9,785 nt of DNA, taken from contig JBNRML010000094.1 in assembly GCA_050309585.1 (NCBI GenBank), forward strand, positions 1 through 9,785, given 5' to 3'. The position numbers and the translations under genes are program-made. Shown here piece after piece: positions 6,077-9,785 of this stretch. The notes under the pieces are model-generated. The model was not told the origin of the DNA and did no database searches. It was given only the letters and a program-made list of their open reading frames with translations. Every line of letters begins with the position of its first letter. The stretch's first letter is position 1. Source of the stretch: Bovifimicola sp050309585 (lineage in GTDB: Bacteria > Bacillota > Clostridia > Lachnospirales > Lachnospiraceae).

Positions 6077-6111
6077 ATTATTTTGTAAGTGTTATGAAGG
6101 GATGTGAAGAG

Positions 6112-6648
6112 TTGAAAATTGATATATCAATGGTTGAGAGAGCTAAAAAAGGGGATGATGAAGCTTTTGCAGGTTTATATGAACTAATTTACAAGGATAT
6201 GTATAAATATGCATTTTATCTGCTTGGAAACGCTTTGGATGCTGAAGATGTTGTTAGTGATACTGTTTACGAAATGTATATAGGCATAAATAAGCTTAGA
6301 AAAACTGATTCATTTAAAAACTGGGCATTTAAGATTCTGGCAAACAGATGTAAAAAAAAGCGAGGGCAGTACATAAATAAAAACATATCCCTTGATGACG
6401 AAAATAATGTTAATATACTGCAGAATGTAAGCTGCGAAAAACAGAGTAAGGATATTGACCTTACTACTGATTTGGAAAAGGCATTTGAAATACTGGATTA
6501 TGTGGAAAAACAGGTGGTTGCACTGTCTGTCTTTGGTGGATATAAAAGTAAAGAAATCAGTAGTATTCTCAAAATAAAACCTACGACTGTCAGATCAAAG
6601 TTAAGCAGGGCATTAGGAAAAATGAAGACCAGATTGGAAACTCATTAA
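6112..6648 (+). CDS. ECF-type RNA polymerase sigma factor
   Basis: A 178-residue sigma-70 family protein with only regions 2 and 4, as in extracytoplasmic-function factors. Region 2 spans about 17-85, with the helix motif DAEDVVSDT at 43-51 and the aromatic, basic SFKNWAFKILANRCKKK that binds and melts the -10. Region 4 spans about 120-172, with the helix-turn-helix GYKSKEISSILKIKPTTVRS that reads the -35. I favour the TTG start at 6112: AAGGGA at 6097-6102 lies 9 bases ahead, and transcription probably begins near 6083. The in-frame ATG 6094 has no ribosome binding site but cannot be excluded; it would add 6 residues. The gene for the membrane beta-propeller protein follows after 39 bases, the usual sigma/anti-sigma order. 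The regulon is unknown. Confidence 0.92.
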   Translation: MKIDISMVERAKKGDDEAFAGLYELIYKDMYKYAFYLLGNALDAEDVVSDTVYEMYIGINKLRKTDSFKNWAFKILANRCKKKRGQYINKNISLDDENNVNILQNVSCEKQSKDIDLTTDLEKAFEILDYVEKQVVALSVFGGYKSKEISSILKIKPTTVRSKLSRALGKMKTRLETH

Positions 6649-6673
6649 TATGTAAGTTAAAAGTTGTTGTGTC

Positions 6674-6680
6674 AAGGAGG
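6674..6680 (+). promoter_or_regulatory. Ribosome binding site that fixes the beta-propeller protein start
   Basis: AAGGAGG lies 7 bases before ATG 6688. It rules against the in-frame TTG codons at 6664 and 6667. Confidence 0.85.
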
Positions 6681-6687
6681 TATATTT

Positions 6688-8817
6688 ATGGATGAAAAGG
6701 AGAAAAATGAAATTCTCAGGAAGTCAGAGGAGTTGGAAATCCCTGAATCCTTAGAGCCGGAAAATATGATGAAGCAGTTGAAGCTTCGAAAAGAATGTGA
6801 TAAGAAAAAAGAGGATAAAGATAATTTGGTGAACAGAAAAAATAAATTTGTTTTTTGGAAAATTAATCCAATGGCTGCCGGAATGGTTGCAGTTGCTTTT
6901 GTTTTGATAGCAGGTATTTTTGCAAATAGCTATTTGTCTTCGAATTCCATACTTGATAAGAACATTTCAACGGATAAAAATTCTGAAAAATTGGAAAACC
7001 AGCAGACAGAGACTGATAATATTTCTTTGGATAATAATAAGGATAATATTGAACCAATAGGTGACAGGGAAGAGGTAATTAAGCTTGGAGTTGATTATTG
7101 GCTGAAAATTCAGGAAAATTTATCAGGAAATAAGTTTTATGATGAAGAATTTGGGTTGATAAGCGAAGAATCTGCAACCAATGAAATAGAAATAAATGCA
7201 GATGATACGGTAGGAAATCCTCCGCAGACATCCGATGGAAATCAGGATTATTATGAAAATAATGACCAGGTTAAGGGTGTTGCAGAGCCTGATGTTGTGT
7301 TAACCGATGGAAAGTACATTTATTCACTGAATAAATCAGAAACAAAAATTGACATTGTATCCTGTGATAATGGAAAGATGGATACTGTTTCTTCTATATT
7401 ATTCGATGAAGAACTGGGAGACAGCATTGAATTTAAGGACATGGGGAATATATTATATGAAGAGGAGATTTGCTATGACATTGCATATCTTGCACCGGAA
7501 GTGAAGTTTAACGTTACTGGCGATGCGCTTTCAATTGTTATCACGGATTATGTCAACACTGTAGTTTTAGGCTATGACATTTCTGACAGGGCAAAGCCGG
7601 TATTTAAGGCTAAAACAGAAATAGATGGAAGAATGGTATCCTCAAGGGTGTCAGATGACTATTTATATGTAATTACTGATTATTGCATGAGAAATGTTGA
7701 TTTTAGTGTTGATGACATAGAGAATGAGGATGTTTCAGTGATTGTTGAGGAAAGGGTTAAAGAATGGTTCATTCCGAAGGTAAATGGACAGGAAATAGAG
7801 GCGGATTCCATTTTCAAGTGTACAGGTCAGGAGGACTATAACAGATTTGTTGTTGTGACAAGTATAGATATCAATGACAGTTTTAATGTAAAGGATAAGT
7901 TGGCATCTATAGGTGGTTCTTATGAGATATACGTTAGCAGAGAAAATATTTACACTGTAAATACACGTTATGAATATGATTTCGCAAATAGGAGTACAAA
8001 GAATTATACAGATATATTTAAATTTAAATATGATAAAGGAATTATTTCATCATATGCTTCAGGAACAGTTGATGGATATGTTTCTGAACAGTTTTCGCTG
8101 GATGAAAATAATGGATACCTTAGAGTGGTATCAAGTGTTTTGGAAAGAGATGATATTTCTGTTTATGTACTTGATGATGCTCTGAAGGTGGTTGGAGAAC
8201 TTGAGGGGATTGTATCAGGAGAACAATTTATGTCTGCGAAATATGTGGATGATAAGCTGTATTTTGTCAGCTTTTTGAGAAAAGACCCTCTGTTTGTCAT
8301 AGATTTGTCAGAGCCTGAGAATCCTCATACCGTAAATCAGCTGGATGTAAGTGGATTTTCATCATATCTTCATCACTGGGGCAATAATATGCTTCTTGGA
8401 ATAGGATTTGAGGCAGATGAGGACACGGGAATAGTTACGGGTACAAAGCTGTCACTTTTTGACACGACTAGTGATAATCTAAAGGAGATATCTAAAAAGG
8501 TCTATGATAAAAGCTATCCCCAGTTTGAAAATACGGGCTATAAGGGCATACTTGTAGATGAACGAAAAAATATAATAGGCTTGGGAATGACTAGTGAGGT
8601 ATATGATTCTGACGGTGTGGGAGAATTGTCCTGTGAATATGTGGTTTTGCAGATAGATAACAAGAAGATAAAAGAAGTATTTAAATATAAAGGTGAATTG
8701 GATGAAGAATACAGAGGATTGTTTATAGGCGATTATCTTTATATAGTTGTAATGGATAAAGGGATACAGTCGGTTAATTTAAAAGATTTTTCATTAGTGC
8801 AATTTATGGACTTTTAA
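6688..8817 (+). CDS. Membrane-anchored beta-propeller protein, putative anti-sigma factor
   Basis: A 709-residue single-pass membrane protein. Residues 1-58 are charged and cytoplasmic, with an IPESLEPENM segment at 18-27 and a following basic stretch. This layout is seen in short anti-sigma N-termini of clostridial ECF operons. A membrane span lies at about 62-80 (MAAGMVAVAFVLIAGIFA). A polar linker with many Asn, Asp and Lys follows to about 125. From about 192 to the end is a secreted C-terminal beta-propeller distantly like WD40 (the Beta_propel family), opening with QVKGVAEPDVVLTDGKYIY; near its end HHWGNNMLLGIGFE and KLSLFDTT are typical. There is no zinc HxxxCxxC motif, so it is not a ZAS-type anti-sigma factor. 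It is adjacent to the ECF sigma gene and presumably holds that factor until the propeller senses an envelope signal. The anti-sigma role is inferred from order and topology; the fold call is firm. Confidence 0.85.
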   Translation: MDEKEKNEILRKSEELEIPESLEPENMMKQLKLRKECDKKKEDKDNLVNRKNKFVFWKINPMAAGMVAVAFVLIAGIFANSYLSSNSILDKNISTDKNSEKLENQQTETDNISLDNNKDNIEPIGDREEVIKLGVDYWLKIQENLSGNKFYDEEFGLISEESATNEIEINADDTVGNPPQTSDGNQDYYENNDQVKGVAEPDVVLTDGKYIYSLNKSETKIDIVSCDNGKMDTVSSILFDEELGDSIEFKDMGNILYEEEICYDIAYLAPEVKFNVTGDALSIVITDYVNTVVLGYDISDRAKPVFKAKTEIDGRMVSSRVSDDYLYVITDYCMRNVDFSVDDIENEDVSVIVEERVKEWFIPKVNGQEIEADSIFKCTGQEDYNRFVVVTSIDINDSFNVKDKLASIGGSYEIYVSRENIYTVNTRYEYDFANRSTKNYTDIFKFKYDKGIISSYASGTVDGYVSEQFSLDENNGYLRVVSSVLERDDISVYVLDDALKVVGELEGIVSGEQFMSAKYVDDKLYFVSFLRKDPLFVIDLSEPENPHTVNQLDVSGFSSYLHHWGNNMLLGIGFEADEDTGIVTGTKLSLFDTTSDNLKEISKKVYDKSYPQFENTGYKGILVDERKNIIGLGMTSEVYDSDGVGELSCEYVVLQIDNKKIKEVFKYKGELDEEYRGLFIGDYLYIVVMDKGIQSVNLKDFSLVQFMDF

Positions 8818-8849
8818 GGGCGAGAAAGTATCCCTGTGCAGGAAGCGGA

Positions 8850-9650
8850 TTAAATATTTCTAACTAATTCACGGATTTTCCTGGAAATTTTTACATTTGA
8901 ATATATTGAGGCATACTGTATTGGAGAAAGCTCTTCAATGTAATTAAATTGGCTGGATTTAAGAACACCGGCTTCGGTGAGAAGATTTCCAGCCTTATTG
9001 TATGCTATTGCAGCTTCAGCTTCCGTATTATATTTTCCTATTATGTAGTCCCCGTTAATATGAATTCTTGCGATATACAAGGGCCTTCCGTTTTTGATGA
9101 TTGAGCTGACTCCGGAATACTTATTGATAACCTGAATATTTTTGTATCTTAAATCAGTAGAATCGCCATTGATAAATATGTAGTCTTTTCCGGATACGGC
9201 GTAATTTTTTATCCCGTATCGAGATAGGATGTTAATCTGCATGCCATAATCTGCCACAAACAGATGACCGCCTCTTTTCATGATTTTATGTGTTGAATAA
9301 AAAAACAAGTCATCTACATCAAACTTATACTCAGTAAACTGGTCGTAATAGTATATAAAATATTTCTTCATAAGATAAATAGGATTTTTGAAATAAATAG
9401 AGTTATCCCTGAAGTTAACAAGACAAACCCATTTTTCAAAGGAAAGATGGGGATTTTTATTTTCATAATAATCACTAACGGAAAGAGTGGAGTTTAGTAA
9501 TTCAGTTGCCTCCCTGTAGCAGCAGTGAGCCTCCTCTTCACTCTCAAAGCTTCCAAGACTTATGTGTTTGTTTTTATAAGTAATTGATGAGCGGTAGTAT
9601 ATTGTACCGTCTTTTTTTGTGGCCAGGTAAACGCCTTTTTTCAGTGCCAT
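8850..9650 (-). CDS. Double AP2-like protein with a degenerate HNH-type core
   Basis: A 266-residue protein reading like an HNH/AP2 homing-endonuclease relative that has lost catalysis. Residues 5-53 (GVYLATKKDGTIYYRSSI, then LGSFESEEEAHCCY) and 179-224 (YIARIHINGDYIIGKY, then EAEAAIAYNKAGNLL) each show the AP2 pattern of three strands and an A/Y-rich helix. Between them, residues 127-178 resemble the HNH core with YIFINGDSTDLRYKNIQVIN. The usual HINGxxxDNRxxNL is altered: the His is Phe159 and the Asn of DNR is Leu167. Residues 60-120 are aromatic-rich and unassigned. A C-terminal helix (225-266) follows the second AP2 module. GGAG (9658-9661) lies 7 bases before the ATG. It runs convergently to the beta-propeller gene, 32 bases apart. 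DNA binding is likely; nuclease activity is doubtful. A regulator or a decayed mobile-element gene are the main readings. Confidence 0.75.
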   Translation of the reverse strand: MALKKGVYLATKKDGTIYYRSSITYKNKHISLGSFESEEEAHCCYREATELLNSTLSVSDYYENKNPHLSFEKWVCLVNFRDNSIYFKNPIYLMKKYFIYYYDQFTEYKFDVDDLFFYSTHKIMKRGGHLFVADYGMQINILSRYGIKNYAVSGKDYIFINGDSTDLRYKNIQVINKYSGVSSIIKNGRPLYIARIHINGDYIIGKYNTEAEAAIAYNKAGNLLTEAGVLKSSQFNYIEELSPIQYASIYSNVKISRKIRELVRNI

Positions 9651-9712
9651 ACTTAATCTCCATTCCCCAGACGCTTAATAGCATAACTGTGAATTTTTGT
9701 ATTTTCTTCGAT

Positions 9713-9742
9713 ATTTTATCATAAAAGCAGTGCTTAAATCAA
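9713..9742 (-). promoter_or_regulatory. Putative sigma-A promoter of the AP2-like gene
   Basis: On the minus strand TTGATT (9742-9737) and TAAAAT (9718-9713) are 18 bases apart. Transcription would begin near 9706, leaving a leader of about 55 bases. The region is very AT-rich, so chance matches are common. Confidence 0.45.
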
Positions 9743-9785
9743 ATTATTATTTAATAAAAAACATTCAAAATGGTTTACATAATAT

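Noticed and set aside
7970..8185. Second-frame open stretch inside the beta-propeller gene
   Set aside because: Its protein is Met/Ile/Leu-biased with no domain, and the main frame is clearly the conserved propeller.
8818..8849. AGGG/CCCT hairpin as a bidirectional terminator
   Set aside because: Only 4 pairs with a 10-base or longer loop and no T run on either side.
8850..9650. Active HNH homing endonuclease
   Set aside because: The key His and the Asn of the DNR motif are replaced (Phe159, Leu167), and no intron or intein context surrounds the gene.

Overview
The window reads as chromosomal DNA of a low-GC Gram-positive anaerobe of the class Clostridia, most likely the family Lachnospiraceae. 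The reasons are the AT-rich composition, strong GGAGG-type ribosome binding sites, sigma-A-like promoters, and a gene set familiar from that family: an FliB-type Cys-rich protein, a short patatin, an ECF sigma factor paired with a membrane beta-propeller protein, and an AP2/HNH-like protein. The assignment is by pattern recognition only; no search was run.

Region 1 (1-2785, plus strand) is a tight probable operon. It holds a zinc M15-type D,D-/L,D-peptidase whose 5' end lies outside the window and which has a membrane anchor at the window edge, a patatin-like lipid acyl hydrolase, and a FliB-like Cys-rich putative lysine N-methylase. Region 2 (2786-3949) holds three small unrecognised genes: a helical 149-residue protein, a 67-residue protein with its own promoter and a strong terminator, and an 80-residue protein that starts almost directly behind that terminator.

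Region 3 (3950-6030) is a branched-chain amino acid unit. A strong extended -10 promoter drives ilvN (acetolactate synthase regulatory subunit), then ilvC (ketol-acid reductoisomerase), then a small unrecognised protein, closed by a long intrinsic terminator. The catalytic subunit gene ilvB is not here. Region 4 (6031-8817) is a two-gene signalling unit: an ECF sigma factor followed by a single-pass membrane protein. That protein has a short cytoplasmic N-terminus, presumably the anti-sigma part, and a large extracytoplasmic beta-propeller, presumably the sensor.

Region 5 (8818-9785) has one minus-strand gene converging on region 4. It encodes two AP2-like modules flanking a segment that looks like an HNH nuclease core without its key residues. 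This is the most unusual item in the window. I saw no rRNA, tRNA, CRISPR array, insertion sequence or recognisable riboswitch, and no gene-free stretch longer than 300 bases.
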